Source of the DNA: Arthrobacter celericrescens
GTDB lineage: Bacteria > Actinomycetota > Actinomycetes > Actinomycetales > Micrococcaceae
DNA length: 64,000 nucleotides
Direction of reading: 5' to 3'
Assembly: GCF_003614925.1 (NCBI RefSeq)
Contig: NZ_QYLP01000015.1
Location: forward strand, 34,930 to 98,929
The translations under genes were made by a program, and so were the position numbers. Of the stretch, positions 1 to 7,452 are shown piece after piece. The stretch's first letter is position 1. The number at the start of each line of letters is the position of its first letter. The notes under the pieces are model-generated. The model was not told the DNA's origin and made no database searches. It worked only from the letters and a program-made list of their open reading frames with translations.

Positions 1-121
1 GGAGACCGCCGCAGCGGTCCGCGGCCTGCAGGCCTGGACCACCACTGACTTCCACCACGACGGCATCGGCGAAGACGGCGAAGGCATCTTCCGGCGGCTG
101 CTCGGCATGGTCCGCGCTTAG
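1..121 (+). CDS. C-terminal end of an unrecognised protein (partial)
   Basis: An open frame enters at the left edge (codons start at base 2) and ends with TAG at 119-121, giving about 39 residues that finish in RRLLGMVRA. The tail is rich in Asp, Glu and Gly and has no motif I can assign. It is convergent with the transporter that follows and only five bases separate the two stops. Most of the gene lies outside the window, so no function is proposed. Confidence 0.5.
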   Translation, partial: ETAAAVRGLQAWTTTDFHHDGIGEDGEGIFRRLLGMVRA

Positions 122-126
122 GGCTC

Positions 127-1440
127 TTAAGCCGCCGCCGGCTCCTTGCGGAACATCCGCAGCAGGACCGCGGCGAGGACGACGGCGGCGAGGGCCAGTG
201 CGGCCATATTGAGTCCCGGGTAGCCGAGCCAGGCCAGGAGCAGCCCGGAAAAGCCGCCGCCAACCGCGCCTGCTGCACCCATGAGGGTATCCGAGACGCC
301 CTGCACGGTGACGCGTTCCTCCTGCGGCACGCTCTCGGCCAGCAGGGTCGACCCGGCGATGGTGGCGGCGGACCACCCCAGGCCCAGAAGCACCAGGCCT
401 GCAGTCACTGCCACGGGTTCGTGCTGCCCTAAGCCCGCCACGCATGCGGCGGCGATCAGCAGCACATAGCCCAGGCCGATGGTGGGAAGCCTGCCCGCCT
501 TGTCCGTCAGCCAACCCATCAGCGGCGACAGCGCGAACATGCCGGCGATGTGCAGCGAGATCGTGAACCCGATGATGGTCAGCGCGTCCGTTCCCATGGT
601 GTGGCCGCCGTGCCCGGTCATTGGTCCCTCGACCAGCTGCTGCAGGTGCAGCGGCGTCATCGACATGACGCTGACCATGATGCCGTGCGCCGCCACCACC
701 GACGCCAAGGCGAGCAGGGACATCGGCGAGGAACGGGCTGCCTTGAGCCCCAACGCCAGGGACCTGCGGCGCGGACCGGGGTTCCCGCCGTCGGGCTCTG
801 TTCCACTCAGGCGGCGGGCGAGCAGCAGCGGATCCGGGCGCAACCCGGCGAGGAGCAAGGCGGCCGCCAGCAGGAGCCCCGCCACGGAGAAGATGAACGG
901 CCCGGCGCTGGCCGGGAGCCCAAGCGCTTCGCCGACGGCGGCACCGGGCTGGATCAGGTTGGGTCCGGCGACGGCGCCGATGGTGATGGACCAGACCACC
1001 GTGGACAGGTCGCGGCCGCGGCGCGCCGGATCGGCGAGGTCGACGGCGGCGAAACGGGCTTGCAGGTTCGCCGCGGATCCGAGGCCCAGCAGTGCGCCGC
1101 CCAGCAGGAGCAGCGGGAAGCTGCCGGCGGTGGCCGACACGATGACGAAGAGCGCGCCGATCATCGCGGCGAGCATGCCGGTGACAAGCCCTATGCGCCG
1201 GCCGCGGCGTTCGGCCAGACCTGCCAAAGGCAGGGCGGCGACGGCGGCGGCGAGGGTCAGGACCGTGGTCACCGAACCGGCCCACGCTTCCGAGCCGCTG
1301 AGCTGCACCGCGAGCAGAGAGCCGATGGAGAGGGTGGCGCCGTTGCCGATGCCGCTGAGCAGTTGCGCCGCGCTCAGGAGGACGACGGAACGGCGCTGGA
1401 CGGCTGCGGGGTCGATGGTTTCAGTCGGAGTCAAAGCCAC
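127..1440 (-). CDS. MFS transporter, probable drug/metabolite exporter
   Basis: A 437-residue protein of the major facilitator superfamily, predicted to span the inner membrane about twelve times. The loop after TM2 carries a motif-A-like LAERRGRRIG, and an equivalent element (GWLTDKAGRLP) recurs in the second half, as expected for two six-helix repeats. A longer reading frame runs to 1716 but would overlap terC and begins with residues that do not look like membrane protein. The GTG at 1440 (VALTPTE...) is chosen because hydrophobic sequence starts soon after it. The gene follows terC on the same strand, separated by a strong hairpin, so it is probably transcribed independently. The substrate cannot be told from sequence. 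Confidence 0.85.
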   Translation of the reverse strand: MALTPTETIDPAAVQRRSVVLLSAAQLLSGIGNGATLSIGSLLAVQLSGSEAWAGSVTTVLTLAAAVAALPLAGLAERRGRRIGLVTGMLAAMIGALFVIVSATAGSFPLLLLGGALLGLGSAANLQARFAAVDLADPARRGRDLSTVVWSITIGAVAGPNLIQPGAAVGEALGLPASAGPFIFSVAGLLLAAALLLAGLRPDPLLLARRLSGTEPDGGNPGPRRRSLALGLKAARSSPMSLLALASVVAAHGIMVSVMSMTPLHLQQLVEGPMTGHGGHTMGTDALTIIGFTISLHIAGMFALSPLMGWLTDKAGRLPTIGLGYVLLIAAACVAGLGQHEPVAVTAGLVLLGLGWSAATIAGSTLLAESVPQEERVTVQGVSDTLMGAAGAVGGGFSGLLLAWLGYPGLNMAALALAAVVLAAVLLRMFRKEPAAA

Positions 1441-1486
1441 TACCCGAGCATATCCCCGCAGCGCCCGGGCAGCTCCCGGATACGCC

Positions 1487-1517
1487 GGAACCCCGGTCAC
1501 ATGGTGACCGGGGTTCC
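1487..1517 (-). terminator. Hairpin terminator after terC
   Basis: A perfect 14-bp inverted repeat (arms 1487-1500 and 1504-1517, GGAACCCCGGTCAC and its complement) closes a 3-base loop, about 40 bp past the terC stop. There is no U-run, which is common for actinobacterial terminators. It lies between terC and the downstream MFS gene, both on the minus strand. Confidence 0.7.
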
Positions 1518-1556
1518 AGACAAGGGTGCGGGGCGGCGTCAGTCGACGTCGCTGTG

Positions 1557-2585
1557 TCAGTCCACGTCGCTGAGGCTCTTGCGGGAGTCCTCTTCGAGGC
1601 GGGCGTCCAGCTTGGACTGCTTGGCCGCCGGGCTGAGCAGGCTGGCCACCACCGCGATGACGATGGTGCCGATGATGACTGCCAGCGACACGAAGGTGGG
1701 GATCTCCGGGGCCCACTCGATGTGGTGGCCGCCGTTGATGAACGGCAGTTCGTTGACGTGCATCGCGTGCAGCACCAGCTTCACGCCGATGAAGGCCAGG
1801 ATGACCGACAGCGCGTGCTTGAGGTAGACCAGGCGGTTCATGAGGCCGCCCAGCAGGAAGTAGAGCTGGCGCAGGCCCATGAGGGCGAAGATGTTGGCCG
1901 TGAACACGATGAAGGCGCTCTGGGTGAGGCCGAAGATCGCCGGGATGGAGTCCACGGCGAACAGGAGGTCGGTCATGCCGATGGTCACGAAGACGATCAG
2001 CATCGGGGTGAAGACCTTCTTGCCGTCTACCGTGGTGCGCAGCTTGCCGCCGTCGAACTTCTCGGACATCGGCAGGACCTTGCGAAGGCGGGCCACCAGC
2101 GGGTTCTCGGCGCCCTCTTCCTCGTCATGGCCGTCGTCCTTGGCCTGCTTCCAGGCGGTCCAGAGCAGGAAGGCGCCGAAGATGTAGAACACCCAGCTGA
2201 ACTGCTCGATGACCACGGCGCCCAAGGCGATGAAGATGCCGCGCAGGATCAGGGCGATGATGATGCCCACCATCAGCACTTCCTGCTGGTACTTACGGGG
2301 CACCGCGAAGCGGGCCATGATGATGATGAACACGAACAGGTTGTCGATGCTCAGGCTGTACTCGGTGACCCAGCCGGCGACGAACTGGCTGCCGTGCTCG
2401 ACGCCGGCGAACGCGAACATGGCGCCGGCGAAGGCCAGGGCCAGGGCGACGTAGAAGGCCACCCACAGGCCGGCCTCCTTCATGGAAGGTTCGTGCGGGC
2501 GCTTGACCACCAGCAGGAGGTCGACGAGCAGGATGATTCCGAGGACGACAAACGAGCCGACCTCGAACCAGACGGGAAGCTGCAT
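1557..2585 (-). CDS. TerC/Alx family integral membrane protein
   Basis: A 342-residue polytopic membrane protein of the TerC family (Alx/MeeF type), whose members are linked to manganese export or metalation of secreted proteins. The family signature EYSLSIDNLFVF is present, a second acidic Asp element (FAVDSIPAIFGL) lies in the second half, and hydrophobic segments fill the rest. The length is typical. The ATG at 2585 has GAAAGG eight bases upstream. The leader carries a yybP-ykoY-like riboswitch, so expression probably rises with Mn2+. Tellurite resistance, the historical name of the family, is not implied. Confidence 0.9.
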   Translation of the reverse strand: MQLPVWFEVGSFVVLGIILLVDLLLVVKRPHEPSMKEAGLWVAFYVALALAFAGAMFAFAGVEHGSQFVAGWVTEYSLSIDNLFVFIIIMARFAVPRKYQQEVLMVGIIIALILRGIFIALGAVVIEQFSWVFYIFGAFLLWTAWKQAKDDGHDEEEGAENPLVARLRKVLPMSEKFDGGKLRTTVDGKKVFTPMLIVFVTIGMTDLLFAVDSIPAIFGLTQSAFIVFTANIFALMGLRQLYFLLGGLMNRLVYLKHALSVILAFIGVKLVLHAMHVNELPFINGGHHIEWAPEIPTFVSLAVIIGTIVIAVVASLLSPAAKQSKLDARLEEDSRKSLSDVD

Positions 2586-2615
2586 GAAAAAAGCCTTTCG
2601 CAGGGTACGTCGATG

Positions 2616-2738
2616 CGGTGTAAGTCTCTCCGGCCTGCCGGCGCACTTGGTGCAGATTTGGCGGCCCGCTGCGTCCGGCGAGGCATCTGTGCCTGGCGTG
2701 TTGACGGACGTAGCGCTCGGGATACTCCCCTACGTTCC
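2616..2738 (-). promoter_or_regulatory. yybP-ykoY-like (manganese) riboswitch upstream of terC
   Basis: Read on the minus strand, the terC leader contains the family's conserved elements in order: GUAGGGGAGUA (2732 down to about 2722), CCGUCAACACG (about 2708-2698) and GGAGAGACUUAC (about 2631-2620). The outer bases GUAGG and CUUAC can pair to form P1. The spacing, order and adjacency to terC fit the yybP-ykoY aptamer, which binds Mn2+. Its 5' end sits only about 15 bases after the uvrB stop, so the RNA is made either by readthrough from uvrB or from a promoter inside the uvrB 3' end. A covariance search was not possible here. Confidence 0.75.
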
Positions 2739-2750
2739 CACCACTTTACC

Positions 2751-4883
2751 CTAGGCGTGTCCGGCGGACTGCATTTGACGCAGCTCCCGCTTCAGTTCAC
2801 CTACTTCATCGCGCAGCCGGGCGGCGATTTCGAACTGCAGTTCCGCGGCCGCGGAGTGCATCTGTTCGGTGAGCTGCTCGATGAGTCCCACGAGGTCTTC
2901 GGCCGGCGCCGCGGCGAGTCCGTCGCTGCGCACGGTGGCTGCGCCCTTCTTGGCCCCCTTGCCGGCCTTCGCGCCGGGCTTGGCCGCCCCGGTAATACCG
3001 CGCTTGCCCTTGCCGTAGTCGAAGCTGCCCAACAGCGCATCGGTATCGGCATCTTCCCGGGCCAGCTGGTCGGTGATGTCTGCGATCTTCTTGCGCAGCG
3101 GCTGGGGGTCGATGCCGTTTTCGGTATTGAACTTCACCTGGATGTCGCGGCGCCGGTTGGTTTCCTCGATGGCGTGGGCCATGGAATCGGTGATCCGGTC
3201 CGCGTACATGTGCACCTGGCCGGAGACGTTACGCGCGGCACGGCCGATGGTCTGGATCAGCGAGGTGGAGGAGCGCAGGAAGCCTTCCTTGTCCGCGTCC
3301 AGGATGCTCACGAGGGAGACTTCCGGCAGGTCCAGGCCTTCGCGGAGCAGGTTGATGCCGACCAGGACGTCGAACACGCCCAGCCGCAGTTCCCTCAGGA
3401 GTTCCACGCGGCGCAGGGTGTCGACGTCGGAGTGCAGGTACTGGACCTTGATGCCGTGGCCGAGCAGGTAGTCGGTGAGGTCCTCGGCCATGCGCTTGGT
3501 GAGGGTGGTGACCAGGACGCGTTCGTCCCGGTCCACGCGGGTGCGGATCTCCCCGAGGAGGTCGTCGATCTGGCCCTTGGTGGGCTTGACGACAACTTCG
3601 GGGTCGATCAGGCCGGTGGGGCGGATGATCTGCTGCACGAAGCCGTCCGCCTTGCCGAGCTCGTACTTGCCGGGGGTGGCCGACAGGTAGACGGTCTGGC
3701 CGATGCGCTCCAGGAACTCGTCCCACTTCAACGGCCGGTTGTCCATGGCTGACGGCAGCCGGAAGCCGTGGTCCACCAAGGTGCGCTTGCGGGACATGTC
3801 GCCCTCATACATGGCGCCGATCTGAGGGACGGTCACGTGGGATTCGTCGATGACGAGCAGGAAGTCGTCCGGGAAATAGTCCAGGAGGCAGTGCGGCGCG
3901 GTGCCGGAACCGCGGCCGTCGATGTGCCGGGAGTAGTTCTCGATGCCGTTGCAGAAACCCATCTGCTGCATCATTTCGAGGTCGTACGTGGTGCGCATGC
4001 GCAGGCGCTGCGCCTCGACCAGCTTGTTCTGCCCTTCCAGCACCTTGAGCCGCTCGGCCAGTTCGTCCTCGATGCCCGTGATGGCCCTGCCCATCCGTTC
4101 CGGACCGGCGACGTAGTGCGAGGCCGGGAACACATACATCTCGGTCTCTTCCCGGATGACCTCCCCCGTCACCGGGTGCAGGGTGTAGATGTTCTCGATC
4201 TCGTCGCCGAAGAACTCGATCCGCAGCGCCAGTTCCTCGTACATGGGGATGATTTCCACAGTGTCGCCCCGCACCCGGAAGGTGCCGCGGTGGAAGTCCA
4301 TGTCATTGCGGGCGTACTGCATGGACACGAACTTCCGAAGGAGATCATCGCGGTTCATTTCCGCGCCTTTGCGCAGCGTCACCATCCCGGCGATGTACTC
4401 TTCCGGCGTGCCGAGGCCGTAAATGCAGGACACGGTGGCGACCACGATAACGTCCCGCCGGGTGAGCAGGGCGTTGGTGGCCGAGTGCCGGAGACGCTCC
4501 ACTTCCTCGTTGATGGAGGAGTCCTTTTCGATGAAGGTGTCCGTCTGCGGGACGTAGGCCTCGGGCTGGTAGTAGTCGTAGTAGGAGACGAAGTATTCCA
4601 CCGCGTTGTTGGGCAGCAGTTCCCGGAATTCGTTGGCCAGCTGCGCCGCGAGGGTCTTATTCTGCACCATCACCAGGGTGGGCCGCTGGACCTGTTCGAT
4701 CAGCCAGGCCGTGGTGGCGCTCTTGCCGGTACCGGTGGCCCCAAGGAGCACGACGTCCTTCTCACCGTTGTTGATGCGTTCAGTCAGCTCTGCGATGGCG
4801 GCCGGCTGGTCACCGGCGGGCTGGTACTCGCTGACGACTTCGAAGGGCGCGACGACTCGGTTGATTTCCTGGGCGAGGCTCAT
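2751..4883 (-). CDS. uvrB: Excinuclease ABC subunit UvrB
   Basis: A 710-residue UvrB, the damage-verification helicase of nucleotide excision repair, which acts with UvrA and UvrC in the cytoplasm. The Walker A motif (GATGTGKS, about residue 48) is followed by the beta-hairpin region [20 protein letters not shown], which inserts between DNA strands. Further on are the DESH box ([11 protein letters not shown]), helicase motif VI (QTIGRAARN), and a C-terminal UVR motif (about 665-700) that contacts UvrC. A basic, Ala/Gly/Lys-rich linker precedes the UVR motif. The ATG at 4883 gives the usual N-terminus. It is divergent from the RidA-like gene, and I saw no LexA-type SOS box in the gap. Confidence 0.98.
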   Translation of the reverse strand: MSLAQEINRVVAPFEVVSEYQPAGDQPAAIAELTERINNGEKDVVLLGATGTGKSATTAWLIEQVQRPTLVMVQNKTLAAQLANEFRELLPNNAVEYFVSYYDYYQPEAYVPQTDTFIEKDSSINEEVERLRHSATNALLTRRDVIVVATVSCIYGLGTPEEYIAGMVTLRKGAEMNRDDLLRKFVSMQYARNDMDFHRGTFRVRGDTVEIIPMYEELALRIEFFGDEIENIYTLHPVTGEVIREETEMYVFPASHYVAGPERMGRAITGIEDELAERLKVLEGQNKLVEAQRLRMRTTYDLEMMQQMGFCNGIENYSRHIDGRGSGTAPHCLLDYFPDDFLLVIDESHVTVPQIGAMYEGDMSRKRTLVDHGFRLPSAMDNRPLKWDEFLERIGQTVYLSATPGKYELGKADGFVQQIIRPTGLIDPEVVVKPTKGQIDDLLGEIRTRVDRDERVLVTTLTKRMAEDLTDYLLGHGIKVQYLHSDVDTLRRVELLRELRLGVFDVLVGINLLREGLDLPEVSLVSILDADKEGFLRSSTSLIQTIGRAARNVSGQVHMYADRITDSMAHAIEETNRRRDIQVKFNTENGIDPQPLRKKIADITDQLAREDADTDALLGSFDYGKGKRGITGAAKPGAKAGKGAKKGAATVRSDGLAAAPAEDLVGLIEQLTEQMHSAAAELQFEIAARLRDEVGELKRELRQMQSAGHA

Positions 4884-4903
4884 GCATCAAATCTACCCCT
4901 GCC

Positions 4904-4947
4904 CGCGGACAGTTACTGTCCGCGTTCCGGCGGCACTTTACGCCGCC
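4904..4947. promoter_or_regulatory. Two adjacent palindromes between uvrB and the RidA-like gene
   Basis: The 83-bp divergent gap contains a perfect 9-bp inverted repeat with a 3-base spacer (4904-4924, half-site CGCGGACAG) and a second with 6-bp arms (4929-4947, GGCGGC...GCCGCC). Both genes start away from this region, so the structures are not terminators of either gene. They may be operators or 5'-UTR hairpins. No known consensus was recognised. Confidence 0.3.
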
Positions 4948-4966
4948 TGCGTGGCAGGATGGCGCC

Positions 4967-5365
4967 ATGGAAATCACCTTCGTGCAGCCCGACGGGCTGG
5001 TCCGCAGCCCCGCCTTCAGCCACGCCGCCGTCGTCCCGGCAGGTGCCACCACCATCTACCTGGGTGGCCAGAACGGCGTGGACGCCAACGGCGTCCTTGT
5101 CTCGGACGATGTTGCCGAGCAGTCACTCAGGGCCATCGCGAATGCCCGGATTGCCCTGGAGGCGGCCGGGGCGTCCCTGGCCGATGTGGTGCAGTGGACC
5201 GTGCTCATCCATGTCGACGCCGATCTCTCCGCGGCCTACGGTGCCATCGCGCCACAGTTGGCCAGGGAAGGCGCCCCGCCGCTGGTCACCGCAGCGCGTG
5301 TGGCCGCCCTCGGCCTCCCTGGCGCCCTCATCGAGGTGAGCGCCATCGCGGCGGTGTTGCCCTGA
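4967..5365 (+). CDS. RidA/YER057c/UK114 family protein
   Basis: A 132-residue protein of the RidA fold, which forms trimers with ligand sites at subunit interfaces. Classic RidA hydrolyses reactive enamines/imines such as 2-aminoacrylate. Family signatures include YLGGQNGVD, the LEAAGASLADVVQWTVL helix-strand and the C-terminal GLPGALIEVSAIA. The Arg that precedes the LP dipeptide in true RidA (Arg105 of E. coli, which binds substrate carboxylate) appears to be Gly here. The protein may therefore belong to a Rid subfamily without imine deaminase activity. It is a single gene, divergent from uvrB and convergent with coaE. Confidence 0.85.
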   Translation: MEITFVQPDGLVRSPAFSHAAVVPAGATTIYLGGQNGVDANGVLVSDDVAEQSLRAIANARIALEAAGASLADVVQWTVLIHVDADLSAAYGAIAPQLAREGAPPLVTAARVAALGLPGALIEVSAIAAVLP

Positions 5366-5384
5366 CGCTTCGGGTTCTCCGCGA

Positions 5385-6593
5385 TCAGGAGTACGACGGC
5401 GGCTGCCAGCCGCTGCTTCGGGCCCAGGCTTCCATGCGTGGCAGCGCCTGCCCGGTGAACCAGGGTTCCTTCGCTTCGGCGTAACGGGCGGTGCCGGTGT
5501 CGTCGGCGAACTGCGCAGACAGTTGTTCCTTGTGCCCGGCGTAATCCGCCCGGGCCTCCGCGTCGGAGCGCAGCCAGTCCCGGAACAGGAGGGCGTACCG
5601 CCAGCCCGGGCTGCCGGCCACGCGGAGGTGGACATTGGCCGCCTGGCCCGGGTCGGCGTTCGCGTGGAGCCGTTTCTGCCAGAGGTCCGGATCTTCGAGT
5701 CCGGGTTTGGCCGTGTCCCGCCATGCACCGGGCACCGCGGGGAAGCCGGCCTCCGCCAGCGCGGGCGTGAGGCTGTCCGCCGTCGCGAGCGAATCGACGG
5801 TGAGCTGCAGGTCGATGACGTCCTTGGCGGGCAGCCCGGGGACCGCCGTCGAGCCGATGTGGTCGACGGCCAGCAGCTCTGGGGCGGCCCGGCGGATCCG
5901 GGCGGCGAGGCGTTCGGCGACGGCGGGCCAGGCCGGGTCGGGCGGCAGCAGCCGGGCGCCGCCCGGGCGTTCCGCTCGCGTGCCGGCGGCGAGGTTCGCG
6001 GCGAAAGGCAGCAGCCGCTCAGTCCACAGGCGGTCCACCCGGGCCACGATGTCCTCCCGTGTCCCGGCGTTCTCCAGGACCACGTCGGCTGCCGCCAGCC
6101 GTTCTTCGCGGGTGGCCTGAGCCGCGATCCGGGACCGTGCTTCGGCCTCGGCCATGCCACGGCGTCCGGTCATCCTTTCGACGCGGAGTTCTTCCGGTGC
6201 GTCGACCACGACCACCAGATGGAAGCTGCTCCCCTGCCCTGTTTCGACGAGCAGCGGGATGTCCTGGACCACGATGTCCCCGGGGGACGCGGCTTCAAGG
6301 AGTTCGGCCGCACGGGCGCGGACGAGCGGGTGGACGATGCCGTTGAGGACCTCGCGCCGTGCGGGGTCGGCGAACACGATCCCGCCCAGCCGGGCACGGT
6401 CCAGACCGCCGTCCGGATCCACGATGTCCGGGCCGAAGGCGTCCACGATCCGGCGGAGGCCCTCGGTGCCGGGCTCCACGACTTCGCGGGCGATCACGTC
6501 GGCATCGACCAACACCGCCCCGAGCTCCCGGAACCGCTGGGCCACAAGGGATTTTCCGGAGGCGATCCCGCCGGTGAGTCCGATTTTCAACAC
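5385..6593 (-). CDS. coaE: Dephospho-CoA kinase fused to a GrpB/UPF0157 domain
   Basis: A 402-residue fusion. Residues 1 to about 200 are dephospho-CoA kinase, the last step of coenzyme A synthesis: P-loop TGGIASGKS at 7-15, the DADVIAREVVEPGTEG substrate element, and LVDAP/ERM lid features. Residues from about 225 to the end match the GrpB/UPF0157 nucleotidyltransferase-like domain (LLAVDHIGSTAVPGLPAKDV, DLQL). This two-domain form is the usual actinobacterial CoaE, as in Mycobacterium, where the C-terminal domain is thought to help folding. The ATG at 6593 lies only 26 bp from the divergent yigZ start, so the two promoters must overlap. Confidence 0.95.
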   Translation of the reverse strand: MLKIGLTGGIASGKSLVAQRFRELGAVLVDADVIAREVVEPGTEGLRRIVDAFGPDIVDPDGGLDRARLGGIVFADPARREVLNGIVHPLVRARAAELLEAASPGDIVVQDIPLLVETGQGSSFHLVVVVDAPEELRVERMTGRRGMAEAEARSRIAAQATREERLAAADVVLENAGTREDIVARVDRLWTERLLPFAANLAAGTRAERPGGARLLPPDPAWPAVAERLAARIRRAAPELLAVDHIGSTAVPGLPAKDVIDLQLTVDSLATADSLTPALAEAGFPAVPGAWRDTAKPGLEDPDLWQKRLHANADPGQAANVHLRVAGSPGWRYALLFRDWLRSDAEARADYAGHKEQLSAQFADDTGTARYAEAKEPWFTGQALPRMEAWARSSGWQPPSYS

Positions 6594-6619
6594 TCTTCCA
6601 CCTTACTTAAACTGGCCCA

Positions 6620-7306
6620 GTGCCAGAACAAGAGAGCCGGGCCACGGCGTACACCACCCTTGCGGCCGGCGGCGACCTCCGCCATGAACTCGAGATCAAA
6701 CGCTCACGCTTCATCACCGTGCTGCGCCGTTCCGCCGACGAGGACGCGGCCCGGTCCCTCGTGGCGGACCTGCGCAAGGAGTTCCATGACGCGCGGCACC
6801 ACTGCTCTGCCTTCGTGCTCGGAGCCGACCGCGACATCCAGCGTTCCAGCGACGACGGCGAACCGTCGGGCACGGCAGGCATTCCGATGCTGGAGGCCTT
6901 GATCAAACGCGAGACCCTGCCCGGGGTGAGCGACCTGAGCGACATCAGTGCCGTCGTCGTGCGCTATTTCGGCGGGATCCTCCTGGGCGCCGGCGGGCTG
7001 GTCCGTGCCTATTCCGAATCGGTGTCCTCGGCGCTGGACGCCGCGCCGCTGGTGCGGCGGAGCCGGCTGCGGATCTGCGCGGTGCCCGTTCCGCACGCCC
7101 AGGCCGGACGGCTGGAGAACGAGCTGCGGGCGGCGGGATTCGTTATGGCGGACAGCAGCTACGAGGCGGTGAACACGGTGCTGCGGCTCGCGTTGCCGGA
7201 CAACGTAGCGGATATCGCCGACGCCGGTGCACGCCTTGCCGCGCTGACGGCCGGGAGCGCCGAGCTGCTGCCCCAGGGCACCGAATGGATCGACACGGCT
7301 TCCTAA
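6620..7306 (+). CDS. YigZ/IMPACT family protein
   Basis: A 228-residue protein of the YigZ/IMPACT (UPF0029) family. The N-terminal domain (about 15-130) shows the family's KRSRFITVL, HHCSAFVLG, SDDGEPSGTAG and VVVRYFGGILLGAGGLVRAY segments. A ferredoxin-like C-terminal domain (DUF1949) follows. Eukaryotic IMPACT regulates GCN2, but the bacterial role is unsettled and may involve ribosome or nucleic-acid binding. The GTG at 6620 is the first start in frame and is divergent from coaE with a 26-bp gap. Confidence 0.9.
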   Translation: MPEQESRATAYTTLAAGGDLRHELEIKRSRFITVLRRSADEDAARSLVADLRKEFHDARHHCSAFVLGADRDIQRSSDDGEPSGTAGIPMLEALIKRETLPGVSDLSDISAVVVRYFGGILLGAGGLVRAYSESVSSALDAAPLVRRSRLRICAVPVPHAQAGRLENELRAAGFVMADSSYEAVNTVLRLALPDNVADIADAGARLAALTAGSAELLPQGTEWIDTAS

Positions 7307-7314
7307 CCGCAACA

Positions 7315-7367
7315 CGGGGTCAGATAAGGCCCATGTTTGGCGCGAACATGGGCCGTAAGTGACCCCG
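7315..7367. repeat. Long interrupted palindrome between yigZ and rpsA
   Basis: The arms CGGGGTCA + GGCCCATGTT pair with AACATGGGCC + TGACCCCG, separated by a symmetric 5x5 internal loop and a 7-base hairpin loop. The structure begins nine bases after the yigZ stop and could terminate yigZ. Its length and interrupted symmetry also resemble an interspersed palindromic (REP/MITE-like) element. Only this copy is present in the window. Confidence 0.55.
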
Positions 7368-7383
7368 CGTTGGCGTTAAACGG

Positions 7384-7415
7384 AAGGCGCCCCCTCCAAG
7401 TGGAGGCGGCGCCTT
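7384..7415 (-). terminator. rpsA terminator
   Basis: A near-perfect 15-bp stem with one mismatch and a 2-base apex (arms 7384-7398 and 7401-7415, AAGGCGCCC...GGCGCCTT). It sits 38 bp past the rpsA stop. It is GC-rich with A/T ends and can act on either strand, but its position fits rpsA. Confidence 0.8.
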
Positions 7416-7452
7416 CGTGGCTATTCAGCTGTACCCGTGAGGGAGAGCGGAA

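Noticed and set aside
127..1716. Start of the MFS transporter at 1716
   Set aside because: It would overlap terC and prepend non-membrane sequence across a terminator hairpin. GTG 1440 is better.
1554..3752. 732-residue open frame antisense to terC and uvrB
   Set aside because: It is the complement of two strongly supported genes, and its composition (Asp, Gln, His, Val-rich) is typical of an antisense frame in GC-rich DNA.
4884..4966. SOS (LexA) box before uvrB
   Set aside because: Looked for the CGAAC-N4-GTTCG type and found none. The palindromes present do not match it.
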